NCBI GenBank assembly: GCA_934047225.1
Contig: OW204005.1
Span: 18,174,396-18,238,395, forward strand
Direction: 5' to 3'
Source: Ypsolopha sequella
Taxonomy: Eukaryota > Arthropoda > Insecta > Lepidoptera > Ypsolophidae
DNA: 64,000 nucleotides
Part shown: positions 1 to 11,203 of the stretch, in pieces
Layout: each line of letters starts with the position of its first letter
Position numbering within the stretch: the stretch's first letter is position 1
The notes under the pieces: generated by a model
What the model was told of the DNA's origin: nothing
What the model saw: the letters and a program-made list of their open reading frames with translations, nothing else
Databases searched by the model: none
Program-made: the position numbers and the translations under genes

Positions 1-18
1 AAAATTTATATAATTATA

Positions 19-274
19 TACAAGGTGACTTTTTGATCATCGTCCAAATTTATACTAGAGTGATCAGTATCATGAATCGATTACAATTTTTGTGAAATTC
101 GTATAATGAAGTTTCGTCTTCCCATAGTAATTCACTTCCAGTCCTGAGTGAATCACTATGGGGAGTCGAAATTTCATTTTATGAATTTTACAAAAATCGT
201 TATTGGTTCATGATACTGATCACTTATCAAGCCTCCAGTATGAATTTGGACGATGATCAAAAAGTCACCTTGTA
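19..274. mobile_element. Palindromic MITE, family F1, copy 1
   Basis: This 256-bp near-perfect palindrome begins TACAAGGTGACTTTTTGATC and ends with its reverse complement. The outer TA matches a Tc1/mariner-type TA target. The two arms meet in a short centre around 140. It has no coding capacity. Full copies lie at 35547-35812, 45453-45718 and 51456-51720. Confidence 0.85.
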
Positions 275-1254
275 TATTTAGTTATATTATATATTTATAA
301 ATATCTTCCTAGACTTTTTTAAAGTAATTTTATTAATGCTCTTTGTGTTTTAAATTGTCAATTGTTATATCTGTTATTTCCAAGGTCGTGTACGGTTATT
401 ATCTAATTATGAACATTACTTGTTATTTTATTGTCAAAGTGTTATTTGAATGTTTGAAATAAAAAATAAAATACATGTACATTGTTTATCAACTTCGGTA
501 TGTCTTCAACTTAGTTCTCATGTTTCAGTGTGTGTGTTATTTCAGGTCTGTTTATCTGTGATACGTCACACTGTCATATAGACATCGCTTGACTTTCGTT
601 CTCCCGTGTGCTATGGGATTTTCGTGTCTATATCAATGCGATAAGAACTTAGCCGTGGGAATTGTAAGTGGCGCCATCTTTTTACCTGGGCCGTAATGAT
701 CATAGCTAATGGGTACACTGCGGTGTTTTAGATAAAACAAACGCGAGGTGAAATTATCTGCAGGGAAATTGTGAAACTAATATGCCTTTTAGGGTTCCAT
801 TACGACGGAAACTCAGAGCCTTTGGTCTCTCCGCGGCCATGAAAACATAAGATTTTAACAGGGGGGAAATTAAGGATGGTCGTCATGACGCGACCCACTC
901 ATGCTGTTTCATTTCGCTTTTCGAGCAAAGATTTTAAAAGTAAAGATTAGCCCCTAGCGTAGTATGACAGCACAAAAATGTTTCCACCTTTAAATGGGTG
1001 ACGCTCACACGTTTGCATGGAATCAGTGCTCATCTGAACACAGTGATAGTTGGATGCCTTAAGTGCACTTAAAGTTAATCATTTTAACAACTGTAGTAGT
1101 CTGATCAGTTTGCTGACCGTAGGTAGACAGATTGCGCACTCATAAGTGTGCGCGCGTCGGCATTATGTTAAAGCACGCATTCATAAACAATGCAATAGAT
1201 TTTAGGTGCCAGGGCTCATCTAACCTTTGAAATCTTTGATTTTAGGGGTTTATT
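275..1254. other. No gene recognised; contains a dispersed-repeat piece
   Basis: No coding signal is recognised here. Bases about 944-1085 match, inverted, the block at about 22720-22890; shared landmarks are GTATGACAGCAC and GGGTGACGCTCACACGTTTG. The rest looks unique at this scale. Confidence 0.6.
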
Positions 1255-1670
1255 GCTATGTTTAAACGTCAGTCGCTTAGCACAAAGTGTTCAAATTCAA
1301 ATAGTTTATTTTGCTAAGTAGGTATATAAAATACACGTTTCACAAGTCAAAATTTAATCTTATAAAAATTAATTAAATTCAGTATTAATGAGGTTTAAAA
1401 AGCATGAGTTTTTAAATTTAATGCACAGCTAGTCATATGTCATATGGTCCAAAAAAAGTTAAAACTGCTTTTTAAGTTGGTTTGGACTAGATCATGACTA
1501 ATTATGCATTAAATTACAAACTCATGCTTTACAAATCTCACTCATACTAAACTATTTGGTGTTAACTGTCACATACTAAAATGTTTTAAATTTTTTACCT
1601 CTAAACAAGAAATACAAAGTTAAGTTATGCACTTTTTGCTAAGCGACTGACCTTAAGAATATGACATAGC
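1255..1670. mobile_element. Imperfect palindromic MITE
   Basis: The ends are inverted: GCTATGT with GTCAGTCGCTTAGCA on the left, and TGCTAAGCGACTGAC with ACATAGC on the right. Inner arms also pair: AAAGCATGAGTTT near 1400 with AAACTCATGCTTT near 1520. It is non-coding and about 416 bp long. I could not resolve a target duplication. Confidence 0.7.
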
Positions 1671-2828
1671 CAAAACAAAAACCAGTTCCGGGCGTGGCTT
1701 ATTCTATTTTACGATAGCGCGTGGGGGGAAATTCGTCCCGGTCTCTAAGTTCGCGTCACCATAGCAAAAATACGAATAGAGTGGACGAGGCAGGGTCAAA
1801 AGTAATACGTATTTTATTTTATCTAATTTATTACTGTATTTCGATCATCGTCACACGGCATTGATCCTACTTGCTATCACGTCGGGACGTAAATTTATTA
1901 TGGTCGGCTAAAAGTGGTTTTTTGAGTGTTTGATTTATCAGTTGACCCTCGGAACATTTCAGACACTCCTTTAGAGATACATAATAATATTGTGGCGGTT
2001 AATTGTCACCATTACCCATTCTTTAAATATTTTTCGCCCGTTGAGCTGGTTTTACACTTGCGGGAAAATAAATTGGACCAAAAATTTCTTTACAAAAAAA
2101 TTTTACTAAAGTTGTTATTACAAAAAGTGGAAACTAACAAATATTCTCGGAAGGAATGCACCACGTCACTACCTATCTCACTGTAGCCTATATCAATTAT
2201 GCCTCTCTCATTCAACCACGTTTAACTGCGTTCCTATCTCATTCCAACTCATTTTAAATAGCGTCACTATTTATCTCACTCTAACGCGTGTTAAATGGCA
2301 TTTCTAATGAACGTCAAATATTTTTACTGCCCGCCACTCTTTCATTCTAAATTCTAATTATTTTAAAAAATACGCAGCTCCTTTGGTAGTAAATAACTTT
2401 TTTTTCAAAAGTAATACACAGATATTGCCAGATCATTTGAAAAACAATATTTGATGAGCCGTTATTTAAGACAATTTGCAAAACTAACATAGGACATTTT
2501 TTTTCAGGGTGTGGTATCGAACTAACCTAATTACAAAAAATTGCTCATAAATTGGGTTTTTATTTTTCTTCCTGATGTAACAGCATTTCAAGGTTTATTT
2601 TTGACTTTATCAATAGCATGACTATTCAGAGTTGCGCAACAAAAATTTTATTCTTAGAATTTAGAACTGGTTAGCTTTGACTCTCAAAAATCTATTCGAA
2701 TTTATAAAAGTACCATCAACTCGAAGACTATCTACTTTTTGCTGAGGTCATAATTTGATATTCTGGTCAGTCATGAGCTGGCCTACCAGCCTTCCAAGGG
2801 AAAGAGTTGACTTTTGGGACACCTGTTT
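1671..2828. other. No gene recognised
   Basis: AT-rich intergenic DNA. An 86-codon open frame at 1926-2186 has no ATG at its start and no motif I recognise, so I do not call it a gene. Confidence 0.5.
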
Positions 2829-4590
2829 ACCCTTGCGATAAATCGCCAAGTGTTTGAAATGTTCAGGTCTCTTTACGCAAAATGAAAAAACAAAACTCTT
2901 TTAGGATTAATTTGTTGTCCCTATGTTTGTCTGTTTGTCCGTTTGTCTAGGCAATTTTTCTGGGTAAAATCAATAAATGCTAATATTTACAGCCCTGTAA
3001 AATATACATATTATAACGTTTTTATGGCCTTTTGTTTAACTTTTTCATACAAATTTTCTCCTTATGAAAATATAGAGATCAACACTTTACATAATATTTT
3101 GCATTTGAAAGAAAGCACAGAAAGGAACTCTAGAACAAATAATGTAAAAAATATTAAACCATATCTTTCTATTCTAAAGGGATTAATAATTTACTCTTTG
3201 TTCAATGTGGCGATAGCTTTGTTTATTATTTTTTTCTTTCTTTGTTACAAAGATAACAAATATTTTCATACAACGTTTTCCTTAAGGGCTATTTCTCCGA
3301 ATTTGTAACAAAATATTAAGAAATAATTATAACGGTAAAGTACAACTTTTAGCTAAGACAATTTATTGTTAAAAGTTTGCTATATGCATAAACATATTTT
3401 AATGATATTATGGTATCTTCAAAATAATTGGGTTTTCCATAAGCGTGATATCAGATTATTTAAGAAATTTACGGCTGGTATCACGACGACGGATAAGCCA
3501 ATTATTTTATTACTATTGTAATATAATTAAAAATATGTTAATGCATACAGCAGACTTTTAACTATAAGTTTTCTTAACTAAAAGTTGTATTTTTACTTAT
3601 TGAAATTGTATTTCTCATCAAGAAGTGCAAAATGACAAGATATTCAAAATAAGTTAATTGAATTTGTGAAATGGTTTCAGGTCAAAACAGTTTTCCATGA
3701 AACGGTAATTGTTTATACTTAGCAAAGTGTGTAAACTTAGTCATCTTAACATGAACGACGCCTGTATTTCTGTCTTTTTTATTTCCGGTATAGATAAAAA
3801 TATACAAACTTGTTAAACTTTGCGTAAAAACGAGGCAATATTGACGATATCCTGACAGCTATTATGATGGTGTTTTACCAAATTTTGCTTTTTGGGCTGT
3901 AAAGAGACGTAGTTAGATGTCACTAGAATATACTCATGAAAAAAGATATGAAGAAAATAAGCTGTAGACTTCACATTCGGTTTATAACTATTGTATGAAT
4001 TTTAAGAAAAATACAGGGGTAAAGGGACCTCTTAAGGAAAACCTTGTATTAAACTATTTGTTATCTTAGTAAAAAATAATTCAAGGAAAAAAATAAACAA
4101 AGCTATCGCCACATTGAACAGTAGATAATTAATCCCTTTAGAATAGAACAACATGGTTTTCATATTTTTTACATTATTTGTTCAACAATTCCTTTCTGTG
4201 TTGACTTTTAAATGCAAAATATTATCTCAAGTGTTCATCCCTACATTTTCATAGTGAGAAAATTTGTATGAAAAACGTAAAAAAAAAAACGTAAAAACCT
4301 AAAACGTAATATAAATAAAAACGTCAAAAGTATGTTTTTACAGCTCTATAGAGGGCCGTTTATATTGGTATTTATTAATTTTACCCAGAAAAAATTGTCT
4401 AGACAAACGGACAGACAGACAAACATAGGGATAACAAATTAATCCTAAAAGAGTTTCATTGTTTTCATTTTGCGTAACAGAACCTGAACATGTACCGACA
4501 GGATTATCTACGATCTAGTAATTTTGCCATGCACTGTAAATATTTCAAAATAAATTTCTATATTTTAAATGCTTGGCGATTTATCCCAAG
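2829..4590. repeat. Large foldback (inverted repeat) element
   Basis: The left arm (about 2829-3300) and right arm (about 4025-4590) are diverged reverse complements. Shared landmarks are GATAAATCGCCAAG, TTACGCAAAATGAAAA and GTTTGTCTGTTTGTCC. The 0.7-kb centre holds a separate block, 3590-4010, that recurs inverted at 21596-21985. A 121-codon open frame in the left arm (2943-3308) is AT-rich and has no recognisable domain. Confidence 0.75.
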
Positions 4591-5543
4591 TAAGTGTACC
4601 TATATAATTTGCAAAAAACTTCACTTATTTGGACCTGAAATGGTGAGCCAATACTACAGGGTAATTTCACGAAAAGGTCATTGACCTTTGTTACAGATCT
4701 CAGTAAGTATAAGTAAATTAATTTGGGTTTCAATAACGATTACAAAATTATTCTTTTAGAGTAACATATATTATTTTCCCGCATAAAAGTATGAATTCAT
4801 TCCAAATTCATTCAGTTTTGTTGTTATGACTATGGCACGATGTAGCTAAATCACTCATACGCATATTTTGTTGAGTTTTTAACGGCAGGAATATGATGCT
4901 CCTCGAAATATTACTTTATAAAATTAATTTCAATGTGTTTTGAAGTAGTTTTGGGAGATATTTATAGCTTGCAAAAAAGGGCACAGGTTCCACGTCTTAC
5001 GGGCGCCAACGCTAGGCGTAGACTGACAATATCTTGCTGCCGCTGACTGCATCAGTGGATTTACGTATTTTTGGAAAAAGGGGGTGCTTTTTTTGACCCG
5101 AATAACGTGGTATTTGGAAAATGAATAGATATCATTCACACTAATTTTATTTAAAAAAAACCAACAAAATCGCGAAAGCGATACCTGAAACAAAATCGAT
5201 AAAAAGTGTGCAATAGAGGGTTACAAAAAAATTCATTGACAGTACAAATATGAATCGATTAACGTGGTTTGTGGAAAATGAATACCTTAAAGTTCAACCA
5301 AAAACATGTATTTTTTTTATGGCTATACGTAACCTAATTATTGCAACAAAATCATCCGAAAACTGACATTTTATTTCTGTTTGTATTTTCGATCCCCTTA
5401 AGATATTACTCAAATTTCATGATGTTTATCCAACACTAGAGGTCATGCAGTTCGCTGCTGTACCTGTTGACACAAATAAAACGAGAGAGGGCTCTGCTCT
5501 CTTCTCCGGTTGTAATCGGTTGTATTACTTTACTCTTTGGTCA
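4591..5543. other. No gene recognised
   Basis: Intergenic DNA. A short motif (ACGTGGT then TGGAAAATGAATA) occurs twice, at about 5106 and 5262. An open frame of 87 codons on the minus strand (4930-5193) has no recognisable motif. Confidence 0.5.
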
Positions 5544-5970
5544 CAGGGTTGGATTTCGTAGTACGAGTATAATTATACTATTTGTACCATATTTTCATGA
5601 CATGTAGTATGTAGTATCGTAATGGAACTATACTACGTAAAAATACTATAATTTTATATTCAGGCCGACCGACTTGTTTTATTGATTGAGATGTTTTGCT
5701 TTTTAACATTTAACCTACAATATAGGGAATTTCTGTGCGTTATGAATATTTTTAGTAATTTTTTTATAAATTTCGATAACTAATAGGCTATTTTATTTAA
5801 TTATGAATATTATTAGTATTTTTTTTTAAAATTTCAATAACAAATAGGCTATTTTTATTTAAATTCAAAACAAAAATCAACGAAAAACGAAACTTAGTAT
5901 AATTTTAGCCAAGTAGTATATTTTTAATTCCCATAGACAATAATTTTCCGAGGGTCTGAATCCAACCCTG
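5544..5970. mobile_element. Non-autonomous DNA element with 5-bp target duplication
   Basis: Termini are CAGGGTTGGATT and AATCCAACCCTG. GGTCA flanks both sides (5539-5543 and 5971-5975). The interior is 427 bp, AT-rich and non-coding. The termini look hAT-like, but hAT normally duplicates 8 bp, so the superfamily is uncertain. Confidence 0.75.
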
Positions 5971-6039
5971 GGTCAGTAGCAAAAGAAACTTCGTTCCAAT
6001 CGAGTGACCGATGCCCACGGCACCTCTTGTATTTTCTAT

Positions 6040-6466
6040 TTAAGGGGCTCCACTATGCTAAACATCAGTTTTGTATTGGATTCAGTTCCGTCAATGAAGA
6101 TGGTAAAAATTTGAAAAAAATATGGCGTGTTTTTTGGCTCAAGACTATTATTAATTACACTTTATAAATAAAAATACTTTCAATCTTCTGTTACTTATAT
6201 TACTTTAAAAAAACCATGAATTTCACGAAAAAAGCGATTCAGTTTCCGTGTTTCAAAACCGACTGAAACGAAACCAACACACGCAGATACTAACGAGTAA
6301 AAACCAACTTTATTACATAAAGATATTATGGTTAATGCCATAATGTAGCCACGATTTCAAAATACCTGAAGTTTTACGTGCGCGGCATCTGATTAGAACA
6401 GGATAAAGAGCTAAAAAACAAACGCATTAGAGCAGGACTGAATTTTAGCATAGTGCAGCCCCTTAA
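6040..6466. mobile_element. TTAA-target MITE, family F7, copy 1
   Basis: TTAA lies at both ends, with about 23-bp inverted ends beginning TTAAGGGGCT and including CACTATGCTAAA. A TTAA target is typical of piggyBac- or Kolobok-type transposition. A second copy is at 38021-38437. It is non-coding. Confidence 0.85.
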
Positions 6467-7032
6467 TGTTTTCAAATGTTATGACGCTGTGACAATTGAC
6501 ATATGTCACGGATGGATGGACGGACAACGGAGTCTCACCATAATGGTTTCTTTTTTACCCTTTTAGCACGGAACTCTAAAAAGCCGGTTGGTATGGGGTT
6601 GTGCAAGGTCCACTGAACAGCGAGGCAGGAAGGGTGACTCCGGATTTACATCCGCTTTGAGACCACGTTTCCTGCACGGGGGAGACTGTTGGGGTGATTT
6701 CTACCGTGTATACGGCCTACTTGTTAGCGGATTTGTAGAAAACCTTGTTGCGGAATAACTTCAAATCTATTCGGCTGTTCGAGCAGAAATTGGCCTTTTT
6801 TCCGCCAATATTAACGTTTCGAGGAATAGCTTTCCGTAACCGTTTCTGGTAGACAGACAGTAAAACAAGCGTGGATCTGGTGCATCTCCTTTATAAAATA
6901 AAAAAAAGTGATGTCTTTCATTTGACCTTCAGTGAAGTCATCACCAAACATTTAATACGCATTCAAACTGTTACTAACAATATAGAAAGATTACTTCCGA
7001 AAGTTCACGTTTGCGAAAGAGTTAAAAGATAG
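6467..7032. other. No gene; short dispersed-repeat piece
   Basis: Bases 6505-6580 carry GGATGGACGGACAACGGAGT and are close to 20175-20260. This is part of a common SINE-like repeat. Nothing else is recognised. Confidence 0.45.
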
Positions 7033-7339
7033 TATAAGGTGAAATTTAATAAAACGCCCAAATTCATACTGGAGACTTAGTTAGTGATCAGTAACAAGGT
7101 TCAATGTTACTTTTTTAATAAACCACCAGAATTCACACTGGAGACTCATTTAGTAATCAGCAAGTTTTTTTCGAAATCATAAAAAAAAGTATTGTTCCCA
7201 TACGAACTGGACTAGTTCAAATACAATCCTAGTATAGACAGTACGGGAGCAAAAAAAATTTTTTTCGAATTTCTCCTTTCCTGATCACTAACCGAGTCTC
7301 CAGTATGAATTCAGGCGGTTGATTAAATTACACCTTATA
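7033..7339. mobile_element. Palindromic MITE, family F2, copy 1
   Basis: It begins TATAAGGTGAAATT and ends AATTACACCTTATA. The inner arm motif CATACTGGAGAC is shared with family F1, so F1 and F2 are related. The centre contains poly-A/T. A partial copy lies at 22910-23080. Confidence 0.75.
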
Positions 7340-7592
7340 CAACGTGCAACAGAAAGGTGTAACCATTATTCAGTATAGAACAACTTTTACTATGGAACAA
7401 ACAAAACATGTATCTCGAAAAAAAAAAAATTCTGTTTCATAGAAAAATGAAATGCCGCTCGGCCGAAATGTATGGAAGGGCAGATTTTTTTTTAAGATTT
7501 GAAGGTTGGCTCAATAGTAAAAGTTGTTCTATACCATTGGCTGAATAAGCTCTTTAAATATGGTTACTTACACCTTTCTGTTACATGTTGTA
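7338..7592. mobile_element. Palindromic MITE, family F3, copy 1
   Basis: Arms TACAACGTGCAACAGAAAGG and CCTTTCTGTTACATGTTGTA enclose a non-coding core containing GCCGCTCGGCCGAAATG. Its first TA is the last TA of the preceding F2 element, so the two abut exactly. Copy 2 is at 33228-33475. Confidence 0.8.
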
Positions 7593-7960
7593 CATATATC
7601 CGCAAATTGCAATATGTAAATCTAAGACCTGTGCGAATCAAATTCACTGTTACCACAATTCGTAAACAAAACAACCACCTATAATGACTTTTCGATCTGA
7701 TTTTGTCTGCAGGGTGCATAACAAAAGCTAAAAGTAGAGTGAACGCCCTAAAAGTTCCGTAGATTAAGGCATTATCGTCACTATGCCTTGACGATAAACG
7801 TTTTGACAGTAGACTTGTTTCTCTAACAGCCAAATGGCGCGCGCGCACACGTAACGAGTCGCCCTCCGATCATGACGTCATTACGCAGGTGAGGGTTGTA
7901 TTGTGATTTGGCGTTGATAAAGTACAGTATAATGATTGTTTGTCCGAATTAATTAGGGTT
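7593..7960. other. No gene recognised
   Basis: Short intergenic stretch with no recognisable coding or repeat structure. Open frames on both strands here are short and motif-free. Confidence 0.4.
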
Positions 7961-8266
7961 TTAGGGTACCCAAAGGGTAACCAACGGGACCCTATTACTT
8001 GGACTTCGCTGTCCGTCTGTCTGTCCGTCTGTCTGTCCATCTGTCCGTCTGCCACCAGGCTGTATCTCATGACCCGTGATAGCTAGACAATTGAAATTTT
8101 CACAGATGATGTTATCTCTTTTGCCGCTATAACCAAAAATACCTTAGTAACAGAATTAAATAAATATTTAAGGGGGCGTCTTTACAACAGACATGTTTTT
8201 TTTGCCGTTTTTATAGATAGTGGTACGGAACCCTTCGTGCGCGAGTCCGACTCGCACTTGGCTGGT
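7961..8266 (+). repeat. Lepidopteran SINE-like dispersed repeat
   Basis: It begins near GGGTACCCAAAGGGTAA, carries a repeated CTGTCCGTCTG run, and ends CGAGTCCGACTCGCACTTGG. I recall this consensus as common in moth and butterfly genomes. Fragments of its 3' end recur at 45790-45832 and, inverted, at 42285-42335. Confidence 0.65.
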
Positions 8267-8375
8267 GCTCGCATAGATCCCGTTTCTCTTTATCCCGTGG
8301 AAATTTCCTGATATCCCTTTTTTGAGGATGTCTACTATTACATACAAGGAACCTCAGTCCAAATTCAATTCGCTT

Positions 8376-9907
8376 AGATTAAATTATGTTAAGGTGTGTT
8401 AATTCGAAAACCATTTCGTGGTTTAGGTTTAATTTGCCGTATTTTAGAATTTGTGGTCTACAAAGCCTCAATGATGAATATTTTTAACCGACTTCAAAAA
8501 GGAGGCGGTTCTCAATTCGACTGTATGTTTTTTTTTTTTTTTTTTAATTTTTTTTTTTGGCGTTGTTACTCCATAACTCTGTCATTTCCCAACCGATTTG
8601 AACAATTCTTTTTTTGTTTGAAAGAGTATACTTCCAGGTAGGTCCCATTTTGGGTTTGGTCATGATCTGATGAAGGTCTTCAGAGATAGGCAGTGGAATT
8701 CCTCAGAAAATGACAGCATATCTCTCAAAATTGAGGCAATCGCTATGTACTTGGGTGCTGATTACAAGGTATTACTTGAAAATCGACATTCTTCCACCTG
8801 ACCTTCGATCCTGGCTTCATCAACATATTCACCATAGAACTCTTCAACGGATCAGAGCACATAACTCGAGATTGCGGCAATTAGCAATTAGATTGCTGCG
8901 TTAGGGTGCTGATTCAAGTGTATTACTTGGAGATTATCAGAATACCCACCTGACCTTCGATCCTGGCTTCATCACCATAGAACTCCTCAACGGATGACAG
9001 CACATAACTTTAGATTGCGGCAACCAGTTTGTGTTAGGGTGCTCATTGCAGGGCATTGCTGAAAATTGCCAGTGTACCCACTTGAATTTCGATCTTGGCT
9101 TCATCACCGTAGAACTCTTCAACGGATGACAGCACATAACTCGAGATTGCGGTAATCATGTTGTGTTAGGGTGCTGATAGCAGGAAGCTACTCAAACATG
9201 GCTACTTATACTCACTTGAACTTCGTTTCATATTAACACCACGTTTGCAAGAACTACCTATACCTCACAATTTAACCCAGCAACACTAAAAAATGTGAAA
9301 TAAAATAAACTTTTAACAAAAAAATAGCAACCGACTTCAATAGTAACAGCAGTCATTCACTAAAAAGCTAATAATAATTCTATAAAGACCGATGGTACCG
9401 AAGCAACACTTTTGCCGACTTCTTTCTTCCTGAAACATTATGTTATCTAGAAGTCGGCGTATTTCCTACGATATAGCAACATAGAAACCAATATAAGAAC
9501 GCCGACTTCTAGATAACATAACGTTTCAGGAAGAAAGAAGTCGGCAAAAGTGTTGCTTCGGTACCATCGGTCTTTATAGAATTATTATTAGCTTTTTAGT
9601 GAATGACTGCTGTTACTATTGAAGTCGGTTGCTATTTTTTTGTTAAAAGTTTATTTTTTACGAATAAGTTGTAACTTCCATTTGCCTTCGTGTGACGTCA
9701 CTTGAGAAATGGCTGTTTAGAAATGTGCCCTTTGCTATCAAGATATATTTATAATAATTTGCATCCGACTGATTGAGTAGACAGACAGAGTCAGACTATT
9801 TTTTTATAAGCAATCACACATCACAATCGGTATAATGTCTAAAATACTTAAGTGACGTCATATCGGACAGTTCTTTAAAAGATCATAAATATATAATGGT
9901 TAGTTTA
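8376..9907 (-). repeat. Dispersed repeat R-B, split by an insertion
   Basis: Bases 8376-8480 and about 9660-9907 match, inverted, the uninterrupted copy at 34690-35060. Landmarks are GAAAACCATTTCG on one side and GTGTGACGTCACTTGAG on the other. The R-C element occupies the gap. A partial copy is at 32068-32300. Confidence 0.75.
8481..9659 (+). mobile_element. 1.15-kb repeat R-C, copy 1 (inserted in R-B)
   Basis: The left end reads TTAACCGACTTCAAAAAGG. The middle has three to four diverged units of about 130 bp containing CTTCGATCCTGGCTTCATC. The right third is a long hairpin: arm 9305-9460, loop 9461-9498, arm 9499-9655, nearly perfectly paired. AACCGACTTCAA near the left end is inverted as TTGAAGTCGGTT near the right end. 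I do not know its superfamily and see no coding. Copies are at 43036-44168 and 51846-52998. Confidence 0.8.
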
Positions 9908-10110
9908 TATTCTAAAATAATGAAAACTGTTTTCTAAAATGGCGTAAATACTCTGAAAAAATGAAAAAGAAATCTTTTAGAAATTAAACTATGGGAATTA
10001 CTTTTACTCACAACTTTGCATGACGTTGATTCCAATCCACCAAAAAAGAAAGCATGAGCTATTTCCCCATCTTCTTCTTCTTGGTGGGCTCGGTTTCCGC
10101 ACCTAGTCTC
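9908..10110. other. No gene recognised
   Basis: AT-rich spacer between repeat R-B and a LINE fragment. Confidence 0.4.
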
Positions 10111-10119
10111 TTACTTGGA

Positions 10120-10450
10120 CCTTTGTGCGTGGAAAGTGTCGAGCCGGCTATTCCAGCCAGCCCAGCTCTCGCCAGACTCCCAAGAGGCGACCTAGGTCGC
10201 CACAGGATTGGTGAAGCGTCCCCGGTTCACCGAGGATCTTAGCCCGTTGTGTGCTGACGCCTACGCAGTCTATCGTCACGTGGGTCGGCGTTTCTTCGGT
10301 CTCCATACAAGCTCTGCATAGAGGACTGTCGGTCAGACCTATATTATAGAAATGTCTGTTGAGGTTACTATGTCCCGTAATTAGCCCTACCATCATGCGT
10401 AGGTTCAGTTTGCATGACGTTATGCTGGAACATGACGCGAGCCGCTTGGC
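10120..10450 (-). pseudogene. LINE fragment: C-terminal CCHC end of an RNase H-type element
   Basis: On the minus strand, 10396 to 10148 reads as the C-terminal end of a non-LTR retrotransposon protein. It contains VGLITGHSNLNRH, then GLTDSPLCRACMETEET and THVTIDC, giving a C-x2-C-x9-H-x4-C zinc knuckle. It ends in ELGWLE. This pattern is known from R1/Jockey-group LINEs that carry RNase H. Coding similarity can be read back to about 10450. The reverse transcriptase and endonuclease are absent, so this is a 5'-truncated dead copy. Confidence 0.7.
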
Positions 10451-10559
10451 GCCATGGTTTTGTCATGATAGTGGAAAAACCATGGCCCGAACCTACCACC
10501 AGTTAAATGTAAAATGATGTGTCAGTTAGTGGGTCCTGGGTTAACTGTCCAGGCGTTCG

Positions 10560-10925
10560 CCCTGGGCGTATTTGCAGTAATAGTGCAGATTGTATCTTAG
10601 TTTACGCCGCTCGGGGAAGCTCCTATCAACAAGGCACCCCCAAACCGAGTACTTATCATAGAATACGCACCATGTATAGCTTGGGAACCAGCCGTTTGTT
10701 AACGAGACTAAGTTTTTGGGCATACGGTAGACTCTCGTCTTCAGTGGGGTCCCCACATAGAAGCCCTATGTGGTAGACTTAGTTCGGCCGCATAAGGCAA
10801 ATTACTGATGTAGATACTGCTACACTAGTCTATTTTAGTTACTTTCGCAGCATTATGTCATACGGCATGCTGTTATGGGGTAGAGCCGCGGATACAGACG
10901 CATATTCATATGTTTGGACATGTTA
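10560..10925 (+). pseudogene. LINE fragment: Jockey-type reverse transcriptase C-terminal part
   Basis: In three forward frames joined by small indels, the text reads as the region just after the catalytic palm of a Jockey-like reverse transcriptase. VNETKFLG is at about 10698-10721, DSRLQWGPHIEALCGRLSS at about 10728-10785, and TDVDTATLVYFSYFRSIMSY then GMLLWGRAADTDA at about 10816-10910. At least two frameshifts and in-frame stops interrupt it. The catalytic YxDD region is not present. This is a decayed 5'-truncated copy facing the opposite way from its neighbour. Confidence 0.7.
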
Positions 10926-11150
10926 AGAAAGAAAGAAAGAAGAAAGAAACTATTTATTTCAAACCGAAATCCATATCTTAGTTAGTAACAATATATTATA
11001 TAACATAACTATGTTAGTCTCTAATCTAAAAACAAAAACAAAAACACAAAAACAGAACACAGAAAAGGTAGCAGAAGTCGCTGTTGCAGACATCACACAA
11101 TTAAATAGAGTGATGCCTACAACAACATCCTCCTGGTGAAGCACTGTGAC
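10926..11150 (-). mobile_element. LINE 3' tail, minus strand
   Basis: On the minus strand the stretch ends GAAATAAATAGTTTC followed by a TTTC-rich microsatellite (10926-10950). This is a retroposon tail with a polyadenylation signal. The upstream body (10960-11150) has no recognisable domain. Confidence 0.5.
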
Positions 11151-11203
11151 TCCACGTGAACCCTGTTCCAGAATACCAGAACGGGACTGTCCCAACGATC
11201 AAC

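Noticed and set aside
2943..3308. 121-codon ORF with hydrophobic C-terminus
   Set aside because: Part of a foldback arm, extremely AT-rich, and the mirrored arm does not keep it open.
8937..9137. Repeated CCHPLKSS/CCHPLRSS peptides, also at 43226-43703 and 52278-52478
   Set aside because: Arise from the ~130-bp tandem units of repeat R-C on the minus strand, with stops in each copy.
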